Assembly (NCBI GenBank): GCA_001986395.2
Contig: MQVO02000001.1
Coordinates: forward strand, 1,798,001-1,862,000
Source of the DNA: Irpex lacteus
Taxonomy: Eukaryota > Basidiomycota > Agaricomycetes > Polyporales > Irpicaceae
Direction of reading: 5' to 3'
Length of the DNA stretch: 64,000 nucleotides
In this document: positions 23,984 through 36,272 of the stretch, one piece after another
Numbering within the stretch: the first letter of the stretch is position 1
Layout of the letters: each line of letters starts with the position of its first letter
Translations under genes and position numbers: made by a program
Notes under the pieces: generated by a model
What the model saw: the letters and a program-made list of their open reading frames with translations, nothing else
Databases searched by the model: none
Told to the model about the DNA's origin: nothing

Positions 23984-25702
23984 TACGGGGCGGTGGCAGG
24001 CTATGTTATGGCATTTTCTAGCACATTCTTCCTTTCCACTTCATGGCCATGACATGCTTTCCCTCACCTTTTTCATTCTCATTCCCCTGGTTTCTCTCTC
24101 GGAAAATCTCCCTTTTGATTGTCCTCACAAAGATCCGATTTTTATGACATGCGCATGCATGCTTAGAGCTATTTCCTTGGTGCGGAAAATATTATACATG
24201 ATTTGGAAATCTGTCAAACATTCGATTTTTCACTCGCGGCGGATCACAGAGTCCATGAATTTGGACATGAAAATGACCTAATGACTTTACGGTAAATGAC
24301 AATGACTGCTGCGCTGCACATTGGCTGGGCGCGGACATGATCCGTACACCTACGCCAAGTGACGTGTGGAGCCCCCCCAGCCACACCTTCAGATGTTATT
24401 TGGATGCTACAGGAAAATGATAGTGAATATTATTGTACAAGGAGACCGAGGGAAGCCTCGGAGAAATTGCAGATAACAAACAAATATGAAGCATGAACTT
24501 GTCGGAATCGTGGCCCGTGGGTAGTGAGTTGATGAAAACTGCCTTTTATGGCAAAAAGCTCGAAGGAACGGGCGTGAACAAATCTTCCAGAGAATAGAAC
24601 TGTCATGTTGTGAAGCTTGAGTACAGATGATTATGAGTAATGAATGGTGGTCGTGTGAGATGTCATGGGGCTCGACGCCTGAGTGACTTGCTGATACATG
24701 TATGTCTGTACAGTTATAGATGCCACAGTGTCATTCCCACTTAGGTTATCTGCACACACCACTCACAGTGCTTCTCCTACCTACTTCAGACTCAAAAGGA
24801 AAGGTGCAAGCTTGTTGAAGAACGAGTGAGGCCGACATATTACCGCGAGAGGAAAGAACACCAACATCCCAACTACAACAAACCTTGCAAACACGCTCCT
24901 TCGCTTCGATATCCACCTTACGTACCGTGAACGCTCTGGAACTGATAACGCGTGCGAGAGCGGGGATGCTGATTGCGATAACACAGTGCCTTTGGTGTTC
25001 TTGAATGTATAAGATTCTGTATAGCTTCCCGAATAACACGGTTCACGGGATGTGGCCTGCCTGAAAGCGTATGATTTTCTCGTCATCTGTCTGCGTTTAC
25101 TCCCGCGAGCCCTTAGTGCATGGTTGAACATTGATTGTCCGCTAGAAGACCTGTATCGCGGAGTTCGCAGGAGCGATAGAGACAATATGGCAGGGTAGCA
25201 TGGAGTACGCACCACAGTCGTTTTGGGGACTTGGCAGTGTTTCACCTCGTACTGATGACAAGCAGGTACACAGTTTTGTTGTCATTCGACGACGGGGGCT
25301 ATGGCACGGCGCAGTATCAGCACTGGTCAAGCTGTATATGTCAAGCGTTATTAGTTATCAGAAGAAGAGACGAGTGTTATGGTATGACAGAAACGTTAGG
25401 AGGCCGATAGACGCTAGCCAATCAGAATCTGTTTTCGGTCGTGTGACACCTAATGCATGTTTGCTCATATATTTAAAACAGCTTGAACTGGAACTGCCAT
25501 GTTCCCTCCTCCTCCTCCTTTCATCCTGCGTTGAACATTGAACATATCTACGTCCCATACCCTTTTGCCGAGATTGTGAGTGCCCATAATGATATCATCT
25601 ACTATATTCATCAAATTCTGCGCCATCTCGGGGAGCTGACCACTTGCTTTAAATGTAGCCCCGTCTTATCTATCCTTCCTATACACTCTTTCCCCAGATA
25701 CC
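23984..25702. other. Intergenic region between the two zinc-finger paralogs
   Basis: About 1.7 kb with only short open frames. ATTTAAAACAG at 25470-25480 and the pyrimidine-rich tract after it are likely promoter and leader of the second gene. No trace of a third finger copy was seen. Confidence 0.4.
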
Positions 25703-26728
25703 ATGCTCATCGTGCCAGACGAACCCGCCCCAGCAACCACTTACTACGTCTCTGAGGACCCTCAGGCTGGTCCATCATGTAAACCGACACCCACAGATGC
25801 AATACATCACCGCAAACGCCACGAGGACCAGACGAATGATGACATAGAAGGGGAGAGTATTGAGACTGCAAGATCCATATGTTTCCCCTCGAGCTCGAGC
25901 CCGCCCCCTGCCAAGGGCGAGACACCGCTCCCCAAGGCTGTTCAGGCTCTACGGTCTAGACATGCTCGTACCCGGTCGGCCTCTAGCGCCGCGGGCCCTA
26001 TCGAGAAAACTTTATATTCCTCCCCGCTTCGGACTCGCTCTTCGTCGACCTCCACGACTGAACTGCCGTTCTACAAACCACACCTAATGCACACTGCCGC
26101 ACCTTCGAGTGCCACCGTGCCCCGTGCGCGCCCCATACTCTCTCTTGGCAAAGAGACAGAGGAGACCATCGGCGCCTTCTCGCCTACCAGCTGCCCTCGC
26201 AGACATCTCCACGAGATTCTCGAGGCAAGCAAACCACCCTCTCGCTTACGATTCAACTCTCTAAGGGGCACACGCCTAAAGCTTCCCTGGGCTGTCGATA
26301 CACACGCTAGCTCTTCGAGCAGTGGCAGCACCAGTGGTCGCAGCCCATCTTCGTCAGACTCTGATGATGACCAGAGCCACCTCTCGTCTCTACCGTCAAT
26401 ATGCCGCACACCGTCGTCCTACTCAGAGTCTGATTACTTCCCAACTGCACCGTCATCAGTCGGTGTAGTAACGCCAGTACATTCTAACCAAAATTCGCCT
26501 GTGATCCAGCACAAGCCCCTAGCGGTGAGGCCAAAGGTGACGGAGACAAGACCTATTCTGGAGGCTCTCGAGGATGCGTCGAAGTTCCGCGTGCGAACGG
26601 CCTGTGCGAACTGTAGGAGGATGGGATCAAATTTCCCGTGTTGCCCGAGGTGCGGGGAGATGTGGTGTTCGAGGGAATGTCGGCTTCAGGCAACAGGTGG
26701 AAAGAGGCATGTCTGCAAACGGACGTGA
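25703..26728 (+). CDS. HIT/MYND-like zinc-finger protein B (paralog of A)
   Basis: A single-exon frame of 341 residues starts at the first ATG after a pyrimidine-rich leader. Like protein A it is Ser/Pro-rich, with an acidic and Ser-rich middle, and ends in the same finger (residues 301-338): C-x2-C-x9-C-x2-C-x4-C-x3-C-x9-H-x-C. Shared steps are SNFPCCPRCG, MWCSRECR and ATGGKRHVC. The chain stops three residues after the last ligand, while A has about 25 more. It lacks an obvious counterpart of A's first three small exons, so an upstream exon may have been missed. Likely a tandem duplicate that diverged outside the finger. The function is unknown. Confidence 0.66.
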   Translation: MLIVPDEPAPATTYYVSEDPQAGPSCKPTPTDAIHHRKRHEDQTNDDIEGESIETARSICFPSSSSPPPAKGETPLPKAVQALRSRHARTRSASSAAGPIEKTLYSSPLRTRSSSTSTTELPFYKPHLMHTAAPSSATVPRARPILSLGKETEETIGAFSPTSCPRRHLHEILEASKPPSRLRFNSLRGTRLKLPWAVDTHASSSSSGSTSGRSPSSSDSDDDQSHLSSLPSICRTPSSYSESDYFPTAPSSVGVVTPVHSNQNSPVIQHKPLAVRPKVTETRPILEALEDASKFRVRTACANCRRMGSNFPCCPRCGEMWCSRECRLQATGGKRHVCKRT

Positions 26729-27585
26729 TACGAAGGGAAACTAGAAAGTTAGTTCTCGTTCTATACTTCTTTTTCTTTTGGGTTCCAAGTATAACTACGC
26801 CACGACTGGGTGGCTACTCCGAGCCGTATGTTGTCCATTTTCTATTGTCTCACATTCAATGCTTCGTCCTCATTTTGTCGTCTAGCTTGTCTTGTTATAA
26901 TGTTGTACCTTCCATTCAAGTATTGTTAGCTATCTCTCTTGGATATCATCATTTCAGTCGTCTTTTATACATGCCAACCATCCCGATAGCACTCATCTTT
27001 CTAGATCCTTCTCAAGCCTCACATATTCATCCATGAAATACCTCATTCCGTACCCCCTGTATCTAGTCTAACCAAGTACTCAGTAGTCCAATACATTTTC
27101 ATTCAAGATGAGTGAAATATGTTTTCGCCGTGTGTCACATCCATTCCGGTTCTTCATCTCACCTTACTAACATCATGCCTCTCAGTGACATACCGTGTGT
27201 TGTTTGCGCCACGATTCATTGTCTTGGGTACGTAACGGGATGGTGGTGTAAACCTCACACCTTCATATCCGCCAGCAAACACGATAAGTTCTAGGCTTAG
27301 GTGTTGGGGTTCTGAACGCCCTGATGACCCTGTAGAACCATGGTGCTAAATAAACGTGGGTGAATCTGGCAATATCACGCGCATCCGATTCTTTCATTTA
27401 ATCGAAGAAGTATGCTCCATTCCCGGCGGCCTATTATGCTGTATATTGTGATTGGTGTCAACACACGAAAGTAGATGACGGATGTTATGGCGGATTAGAC
27501 GTAGCTGGCATACAAGGGAGGGGTGAGTACGATGGAGGGGTGAATGGTCATAAAAGCCCGAGTACTATACGGCACTTGATCACTT
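26729..27585. other. Convergent intergenic region, zinc-finger B / TBCD
   Basis: About 0.86 kb of A/T-richer sequence between convergent genes, probably both 3' UTRs. No other feature seen. Confidence 0.45.
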
Positions 27586-30500
27586 CTAGCCCTTTAGCAA
27601 GTTGGCACAACGCTCAGCTGCCTCACGAATCACGTCCATATCGTCAGACGACCTATACGGCACCACAAAGGGATGCACAGCAAGACGTAAGTATGAGTTG
27701 ATCTTCGTGTATCGAGAGGAGGGTAAAAGGGGTATGTATGATCAGGATTATGCGGGAAAGTGGGAAAGGTCTGAGCACCGACGGGGTAAAGTGGGAACGA
27801 GAAGGTCATGGGAAGGGACAAGAGGGATGGGGAACAAAATAGAAGGTTAGGAACAATGGGGAGGACGCACCACTCAGTTTCCAAGAGAATCTCTTCTGCC
27901 TCCTCCGTCTCGATGCCGATGTCTTTACTTTGAAGCACAAGGTAAAGGGCCTCCGCCGTGTCCGACCGAATCTAGTATTTTTAGAATACCACAGTCCTCA
28001 ACATATTCGGCGAACTCGCTTACCTTGGGATACTGATGACCGAGGAAAGCCGGGAGCTGCGAGGCGCAGGTAGCTCGGAGAGAAGATATTGTTAAGAGGT
28101 TCGCAATCCTAAAATAGAGATAGTAAGCGTAATACGGCGTTCTAGTTGTCGTAAGTAGAGCGTACACTTTCATAGAGGCCGCTACGCGCTGGACGTTCTT
28201 TACTTTCGAGATATTTCTTGAGCATATCGATTGGAGACTTTGAAGACTGCGGCCCGCAGGTCAGTGTATCCCACCTTCAAGGGTGTGGTCAAAGGTACGA
28301 AATTCCTCACCTCTTGAGTCCTTCCGGATCCTGGTCAAGTTCTTCAAAGGCGTCTGTGTCGAGAAGAACATTGAACGTCTGAAGAACTGGTATAACGATA
28401 TTGTTTGAGGCGAGATTCCGCTTGGCCAGAGCCAGCAAATCGGTAGCAAGGCGGCTTAAATCGTAAGCAGCCGATTCGTCATTTACAGGCAGACCTTGAG
28501 CGTAGGCCACCAGACTTGCACTGACAGGGCGTTGCTAATCAATCAATACGTGCTTTGAGTGGGGAACTGAATATTATATGGAGAGACTTTAAGCGCACCG
28601 TACTGTCAGTCTTGCTGCTCACACTAAGCACCAGGCCGGATAGGATGGCATGGCGGTACTCCTGAATCGCGAGCAGCTTGACAACGCGAGGGAATATCCA
28701 TGAACTTTCGTTCCACCCTGTCTGATCTTCGCCACTGTAATATTCGCTGTCAGATCAAAGGAAACTAAAGTAGAAGGACTACCATACCTCAGGGACAGCT
28801 CGCGCATCAGGTCTTCTCCATGTATTTTCCACGACTGAGCGCTTGCATGCACCGACGATAGAGAAAGCAGCCGAAGAAGCTGCTCTCCAGCTTGCTGACG
28901 AACGTTATCTAACCTCTCAACACCTTGCTTCAATATCCCTGCCACGCCCTCGTGGAACTTCTCCAAGGGAAGGTACTCTTCACTGCTTGAGATAGACGGT
29001 GCATTCGATATTATGGCAATAGAGTAGTCTGCGATGCCTTTGACAGATGCTATTCGGATCCAGGAGCCAACATCCCCTCGTTCGTCGGTGGAGTAGTCTT
29101 CCAAGCCTGAGAGGAACGAGTTAAATATTGCTATTGAAGCCTCGGGTGACAGGACTGTTGTAGGGATGAGTAAGGAGTGAGATATTTCTCCTGTTATGGA
29201 ACACGTACGGTCTTCCAGGCGTGGTAGAATGTTGTTAATGATCTGTGATAGGGAATGATACGCGTTCCTGCGGGCTTCGACGTTTTGCAGTTTCGTAGGT
29301 GCCTATAAACAACGGTTCAGGAAAATGGTGCAGATACAGATCTAGTTACACACACCGAACGGTCCACACATGCCAAAAGAAACACAACGGTGGTTTCCAG
29401 AGCTTCTGGGTGAGACTTGTAATTCAATACGCCAAGCATCCGACACACGCTCTGCTGAAGAGCAGCCGAACCAGACTTCGCTTCCTGGATGAGCGTGAAT
29501 ATCGAAAGTACATCGTCAGACGAAACGTTTGTTCCTGAGGGTACAAATGACTCATGAGAGACACTTATCTCTCAACTTGAGGACTACAGTCCGTCAAAAC
29601 ACTGACAGCTGCCATCGCCTCCGCCGCCGCCTCTTGCACAGGCACACTGGCACTCTTCAGCGCAAAATCAACGATCGACCGCCAATGGGGCACAGAGGAC
29701 CGGGCTCCCAGCTCTATCTCCGATATGGAGATGCTACTTGCGATGAGACGGCATGCGGCGCTCGTGATGAGCTCGTTACGCATTGATTGCATGATTTTGG
29801 AGGGGACTTTGTTCAGGAGGGAGAAGATCTAAAGTGAATAAGGACACAGGAAAAGAAGGTTCAGTGATAAGCAGGTGCGCCGAGATAGGTAGATGTTGTG
29901 CGTACCTCGCGCAGTTTGAATTCGACTCGGTCTTTGGGCTCTGAGCCCCTGTATGCAATGGCCAATTCCGTCAATGTCAAAAGGGCACCGTGTATATCTG
30001 ATGAATCCACAAAAGTGAGATAAGGGGTCTGCACGTAGGGATCATTAACTACCATCGTGACATATACGGAGAAGTATAGACTTACCACTCTCTCGATGCA
30101 CTCTTGTCCGAGCTTCCACAAATCGAGCTGGCAGATATTTCGCATGGCCTGTGCACCCAGCTGCCTCATAGCAGGGTCCCAATGTCTCACTGTCACTGAA
30201 AGCAAGTGGTCGAGCAGACTCTGCCGATATTCATCGTGTCTACATCAGGTGGTGAGAAACAGCGGTGTGTAAACGTGGTGCGAATTTACATACTCAGCGA
30301 CTTCCGGTGCAACAACGAGAAATGCATTCCGTCTGGTTCCAACGGCGTAGAAATCTGTCTTTCGGAGGACGTCGATGCCTTGAGGGAACAGGCTCTACGA
30401 AATATCGTAGATATATACACGATCAGTTCCCCACGATTTTTAGTATAATTTGTACGTACCGTGCGGCCAACAAATTCCTGGAATGAGGCACTCGCAGCAC

Positions 30501-32378
30501 GCCGGATATGGACTTCCCTGTCAAAGCAAGATACCGTGACAAGTGTCTGTGCAAGGCCAGTGGCGTATGGGGCTAATGCTTCGGGGCTTTGAGCGCGGGC
30601 AAGAGACCAGAGGACGTAGGAGGCTGCGTCACGAACACTGGAACCGACGGAGTGGGCTCCTTTTCGGATGTCAAAGTACAGTGCCTTTCAGAGGATGATT
30701 GTCAGTCACGTAGAATAAAGTAGATAGAAATCATCGTAGAAGATACCTTACGCATCCAGCCTATTAGCTCGCCGAGCCTGTCGTCTGGTACCAAACCTCT
30801 CCTTGCCATCTCCGCACAAGCCAGAGACGTTCCGTGCCATGTCGACTCGGCTATAGCAGGCATGTCGTACAAACTCGCCGCCGCCATGGAGTGGATGGAG
30901 AACAGCTGGATAACATTGTCGAGAACTTGTTCTGAGAAGTCCGAAGGAAGACGTTCCGAGATTCGTGCAACGGCTTTGGCAGCGGAGTAACGGACGATCG
31001 TATCCTGCATCGAGGGCGATGAGGTGTATGACTGGAGTAGTTGAAGGGAGGACACTAACTCTATCTTGTAATGCCTTGAGCAGATCCTCGAGGATGGTTT
31101 CGACTTCTTCGGGAACGTCAATGTCTTCATCGTCCACACTCTCAGGTTCTGTACCGGAGTCAGGCCGCAGAGATCTTCCTATACACCCCTCATATCAGAC
31201 GTCATTTCCATTCGACTCAATCACGAGAAGTAGCTCACCTTTGCTCCTTCTGCTCCTTCCTTTCGCCGGCATAAGACGCAGCAGGGTACGAGATATCAAC
31301 TTTATCCGCAATTTGCGAATGAGAGTGTTGGTTGCCAGCCGCTCACTCACCCCGACAGCAGCCGTGATACGAAGCAGCTTGGGTACATGAGGGAGCACTT
31401 GATGAGAAGGGGCGGATTTGGTTAGTTCACTCAGGACTTGCAATGTCCCGATGGTCTGCGACGTTCTGAGAATCACGGAATCTCATCTGCGCTAATAGGT
31501 ATCAGACTACCCACTGTGAAAAGATCATCGAGTTCAGTCACGACATGTTCGGTCCAGTCCAAGAATGTAGGGAGTTTGGCGTTTGTATCCTTCCTGCAGC
31601 GGTCAATTTCTGAGTTCCAACTAGATTATAGCCCAGGTTCTCACCTTGCATATAACCTTGCCAGCAATATGGCCGCGCCTTGTCGTTCGACACCTGCTCT
31701 GTTGAGATACGATTTTGCAACGGTCTCGACGTCTGAAGCGGTCTTCCCAACGCTTTCCGGATCGTCAAATTGAGCGAGGTCAAATGGCAGCATGCAGATA
31801 AGCGACATCCATAAGAGCATGACGTATCGTAGGTGCCATTGCCAAGTCACTTGTGCGGGTCCGTCTGGTAGTAACAAGAAATCGAGGGCGATAGAGAGGT
31901 CAGCTATCTCATGAGGGAAGAAGCGTGCTATCAGGGCGTATCGTTAATGTCTCTTTAGTGACCCTCTACCGGCTATACGCACTTATGGACTTGTAGCCAC
32001 GAAAGTTGATGTAGAGGTACAAAAGATGTGCTGGCAAGCTTATACGCTGTGCGGCTTCGGGTGCGTTCAAGTTTGTAACTGCTTTCTTGAGCTGCTCAAC
32101 AACCGGTGTGACCAGCCGTTCTAAGTACGGATCTAACAGATAAGACTGTTCTTGGTATTCTGCGAGCTTCGGGTGAACGGCGGTTAGTCGTAATAACGGA
32201 GGTAGATATTTGAGCGACATACTGTTGAGGCTAGTTTTGTTAGCAGCCGTCTGGCATCATCCAGATCTTCTTGTATATCGCTGCTACAAGCCTCCAAAAA
32301 GGTCTTCTGTATCGTTGAATATTCGTCATATCTCGTGAATGCAGCGAACAAAGTCCCTTCTGACTGATCTTCGGTCAT
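27586..32378 (-). CDS. TBCD: Tubulin-folding cofactor D (TBCD/Alp1/Cin1)
   Basis: Cofactor D binds beta-tubulin and, with cofactors C and E, assembles and recycles the tubulin heterodimer in the cytoplasm. About 19 exons. The first eleven are 32378-32223, 32166-31983, 31927-31645, 31593-31515, 31455-31239, 31178-31060, 31004-30747, 30684-30460, 30394-30294, 30239-30086 and 30028-29906; the last is 27652-27586 after a 218-nt intron. Family landmarks in order: YQEQSYLLDPYLE, FRGYKS, RFFPHEIADL, LLWMSLICMLPFDL, VPEEVE, IVRYSAAKAVARI, SVRDAASYV, FPQGIDVL, RHWD, NVEARRN, and the hallmark DERGDVGSWIR in a late exon. The chain ends LLKG. HEAT-like helices run throughout. One junction near 29530-29600 has no clean canonical splice solution. 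The start was taken at 32378 (MTEDQ). Confidence 0.92.
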
Positions 32379-33207
32379 ATTGGAAGACAAAGTCCGTTCC
32401 CTGAGAATGATGTTTAGGCTCAATAAGCCATTGAGTACAATATAAGATCAGGTCAGTGCTTGTAATACACCACTACTTACCTGTTCTTCTAATCCTGCTT
32501 TGTCCAGGATGTGGCTTTAGAGAGAGCACTGATGAGCGAATCTGCAATCAACTTGATGCTGATTTGGCCGGAACACCCGGGCCGAGCCCTTTATGTCCGT
32601 GCTTCGGGAGTATTTGGAAATTGGCAGGAGGACTGGTTCGACCGCTGCTTCCCTGAACTCTTAGCAGGCCACATAGGAGTTAGTGCCAAATGTTTTTCCA
32701 TGACGGGAAGTACAAGCTGCAACGAGGCATCGGCCCTAACTGTATCTTCCTGCGTGCATCAGCACTTTTGTTTCGAGAAGTTTCGTCGAACAATGGTAAG
32801 TGGCTTGCAAACTTCGTATGGAGTTCACGTCTCTCACGGCAACCCCAGGCAGTAAAGTGGCCCTCCAAAGGTGTTTCAATATACTAAGAGGACGACGTCA
32901 GGGGTGACCTACTCCTAAATGCCTGAACCTTGTCCTTGTCAGATACACACCGAGTGGCTCCTCCCTTGTGTGTTATCAAAGCGATCACAAACACGTTTTT
33001 GTCCATGCTAGGCAAATATCAAGTATTGTGTCCGGGGCCTAGATTGCCGTTTCGACATCAATCCGGACGGCCAACAATCAAGATGTCTTCACGCTTTTCC
33101 TCCGAGCCCTGCAGTTTATTCATTATTGATGCCCTGCAAGGCCAAAGTTGACACTTATAGCACTCAACTCCCCGCAGCAACGTGCGCGCCCCCGACCAAC
33201 CCACCCC
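32379..33207. other. Divergent promoter region, TBCD / PriA-like
   Basis: About 0.83 kb. A plus-strand open frame of 114 codons (32511-32855) lies here but matches nothing I know and probably is chance. No TATA box is obvious. Confidence 0.4.
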
Positions 33208-34160
33208 ATGGCTTTTATCCAGCTTTCGCTGCTTATGCTCACCTGCTTCTTTGTCCTGCTACTGTCTCTACCAACGAATAGCGCAAAATTGACGGTGAAC
33301 AACATATCAAGGCCATGCGCACCAGGGTCCTATAGTGCCACCGGGAGAACGCCCTGCCAACCCGTGAGTGGCCCAAGACGAACCTTACTCAAGCACCCAC
33401 TTACAGCTTGTTCCTTTTCATTACGAATAGTGTTCCGAGGGTACCTTTACATCACGTACGCCAATCCAGCGCTGTACAGGGTCCATGTTGCACCCAAAAA
33501 CTGACTTTCAAACTCTAGACTGGTCCAGCACAAGCTGCGAACTGGCCGAACCAGGTTATTATGTCCCTCTACCTGGATCGAGCGCCGCGTTTGCCTGTGA
33601 GTCGGGGACTTACAGCTACAAAGGAAGCACAGCATGTACACTATGTGAGCTCATACGATCATTCTTCACCGTTCGGGCAATACCCCTATTCGAATTCCTT
33701 GTTCACCGGGGTTCTATACATATACAGCGTTCAAAGACGTCCTCGCTCAATCGGACAAAGAGAAGACACGCGGACGGACACGCCCTGCATCAGCCAAGCG
33801 TCCCTGTGCGTACGGACTCAAGCATTGTCCGATTTACGGCAAGTGGTACGGAGGAGTGTTTGTGAAGAACTACGAGTGTGTGGACGTGCAGCACGACCTG
33901 GAGTCGTGTGGTGGCTGCGTGCATGATGATGCTATGAATGGGGATTCAAGCGGCGTTGGCAGTGGACAGGATTGTAGTCAGATTGCCGGGGTGGATACAG
34001 TTCGGTGCGTACAAGGGAAATGCGTTATAGGTGAGTCTGTCCTGTCGTTAGATGGTTGGGCTCATCTGATGTGAGACATGCTATAGACAAGTGCGCTTGG
34101 GGCTATGCAATATCCGCGGACAAGTCTCATTGCCGTCCGGTGTACGAGAAGTACTTTTGA
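33208..34160 (+). CDS. Secreted Cys-rich protein, PriA-like
   Basis: Exons 33208-33363, 33431-33644, 33728-34030 and 34087-34160 give 248 residues. A strongly hydrophobic N-terminus (MAFIQLSLLMLT...) is a signal peptide. The first half has short C-x-x-G-T/Y-x-S repeats (APGSYSATGRTPC, CSEGTFTS, CESGTYSYKGSTAC). The second half has the block typical of the basidiomycete PriA family: CPIYG, ECVDVQHDLESCGGC, DCSQIAGV, VRCVQGKCVIDKC and a final SHCRPVYEKYF. PriA was first known from Lentinula primordia; its biochemical role is not settled. The segment about 33478-33522 starts with GT, ends with AG and is 45 nt long, so it could be an extra intron without changing frame. The other introns are clear. 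Confidence 0.8.
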
Positions 34161-34498
34161 ACGTTGGACGATTGAACATTGGGTTCTGTAGAACATTGAT
34201 GATCGGACTTGGACACTTCTATGGTTGCCGCGATTGGATTTTTGTAGACAGACGTGACATAGAAGATCAATGGCTGTATGTATGGTACATTACGACTGGC
34301 TGTCTTGGACTGTATAGTGTAGAAAATCTACCGCCTCCAGGATTCGAACCCTCGTAACTTACTGCTAAGTCTATGTACATCAAGCGCCTATGACACATCG
34401 TGATATTGTCAGAGAATTTCTTCATTTTCTTGAATTTCATAGGCCTGTTTTCTTGTTCCAAACTATCCACACTCAACTTACACTAACCAGCCAGCAAC
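34161..34498. other. Intergenic region with a lone tRNA-type B box
   Basis: A 338-bp gap between two plus-strand genes. Its one notable item is the minus-strand sequence GGTTCGAATCC (34340-34350), a perfect Pol III B box, but no cloverleaf can be folded around it. Confidence 0.4.
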
Positions 34499-36272
34499 AT
34501 GGGAGAGAAAGGTCGCGTCGCTGGGGCGAAGAGAAAACGTTCTGACACTGCTCGAGAGGTCGGTGTACCCCTTCAAATACGCACAACTTATCAAAAATTG
34601 ATTCTCGTACGCTGCAGGAAGACCCAACTGCAAAACTAGCAGGTAAACTGGTACGTTACACCTACAGGCTCCGTCGATCGTGCCACACGAGTCTTATGTA
34701 CTCAAGCCATAAAAGCATCATCATATACGAGAAGTCCGGAAAGCTGCGAAGAAAGCGAAGACGTTTGAGGTGCAGAAGACTGTGAAGAAGCTGAAGGGAT
34801 TGAGGTGAGTTGCATCATCTAAAACGGCTTTTGGGACAGATACCAAGCTTTGGGCTGCGTAGGTCTAAAACACCTGACTCGTCTGAAATCGCAGACTTGG
34901 AGGCACAGCTGGAGATACTCAAGGTAAGTTCATATCGCCCTCAGCTCTGTTGTCCCAGTCTCATGCTCCCGTTTCGTGGATCTGTTTAAACAGAATCTCG
35001 ACACCGATGTATTTGCAAATACCGCCCTCCGCACCAAGATCAATAAAGACAAGCTTCTAACCTCAGACGAGCATCTTACTGCTGCTATTGCACAGGAGGT
35101 TTCGCCCGAAGATGTGGCCGTCCCAGCTGTTCCAGGGTCAAATGAGGCGAAAATACAAGCAAGAATTCTGAGTTCAAAGATTGTCGCAACGGAGGTGGCG
35201 GGTGTTGTGGAGGCGCTGAGGGTCGCTGTTTCACCGGAGCTGAAGAAGGCCAAGGAACGTGCTGTAGAGGATAGGGATGAGGAAGAAGACGATGAAGGGG
35301 CTGATGGGAGTGAGGGAGCGAATGGAGAGGAAAGAGATAGACCAGCGAGCAAGAAGGCGAGGACTGGCAAGAATTTGGCGAGTCAAGACGAGGATGAGGA
35401 AAGTGACGCCTCTTCGAGAGTACAAGCCTTCAGCGACGAGGAGGAGGAGGTGGACGACGCGGGCTGGGAGTCCGGGTCAGTTCACGAGGGTCCTGGCAGC
35501 GAGGACGAAGTCGAGGATGATAGCGAGGACGAAGAGGATGACCCTCGACCCCCTACATCCTCTCGGAAAGAGTCTACCGCTAAGCCTGCCAAACACCAGC
35601 CTGAAAAATCTAAGAAGGCAGGAGAATCGACGTTCCTTCCCTCCCTCGCTGTGGGCTTCACCCGCGGGGACTCAGATGCCTCGGATCTCAGCGACGATGA
35701 GGATGTCGCACCGAAGAAGAACAGGCGGGGCCAACGTGCCCGCAGAGCGTGAGTGCTCTCTTCTTAGTCTATCATCTTCATGGTTGTTTTAATCCGTTAT
35801 CGCGCTTGCTAATACACTTGTGCGTCCGTAGTATCTGGGAGAAGAAGTATGGCAAGAACGCTAACCACGTCAAGAAGCAGCAAGAAATCTACGGTAAGGA
35901 CAAATCAACCGATAGACATAGTAGAGACGGTCCGCAGCGTTCTGCCAGAGGAAATGGGCACGGACAAGATGCCGCCAAGGGTCGGTCGAGACAACAACTA
36001 CCGCCGCAGTCAAAGTCGAATCCGGTTCAGGATCAGGGATGGCAGCAGCGAAGTCGAGGTCCCCGTACGTATTATACCATCTCCATTCTCAACGCCTCTG
36101 CGATGCTCATGATGGTTTACTTGTTCCTTGGCGTTGATCAGCGCCGCACCAACAGCAGGAAAAGAAACACGAAGAAAAATCCCTCCATCCGTCGTGGGCG
36201 GCGAAGAAGATGCTCAAGGAGAAACAAAATCCCAGTATCGTTACGCCACAGGGGAAGAAGATCGTCTTCTGA
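34499..36272 (+). CDS. BUD22: BUD22-family ribosome biogenesis protein
   Basis: Bud22 acts in nucleolar 40S subunit assembly; the animal relative is SRFBP1. Seven exons, 34499-34558, 34618-34650, 34716-34804, 34863-34923, 34994-35748, 35832-36064 and 36142-36272, give 453 residues. The N-terminal basic helical region (HHHIREVRKAAKKAKTFEVQ, LKGLR) is followed by a long acidic middle. The C-terminal family block is then split over three exons: FLPSL-x-x-GF-x-x-GDSD, RRGQRARRA, IWEKKYGKNANH, LHPSWAAKK, and a final GKKIVF before the stop. That ending is the diagnostic BUD22 C-terminus. The first ATG was chosen; it gives a short basic start (MGEKGRVAG). The call is secure. Confidence 0.9.

Noticed and set aside
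32511..32855. 114-codon plus-strand frame upstream of the PriA-like gene
   Set aside because: No motif or consistent exon partners; lies in the divergent promoter region.
34300..34400. tRNA gene on the minus strand
   Set aside because: The B box is perfect, but T stem pairs fail beyond three positions, the acceptor 3' half (GGAGGCGGT) has no partner, and the anticodon loop would have the wrong size.
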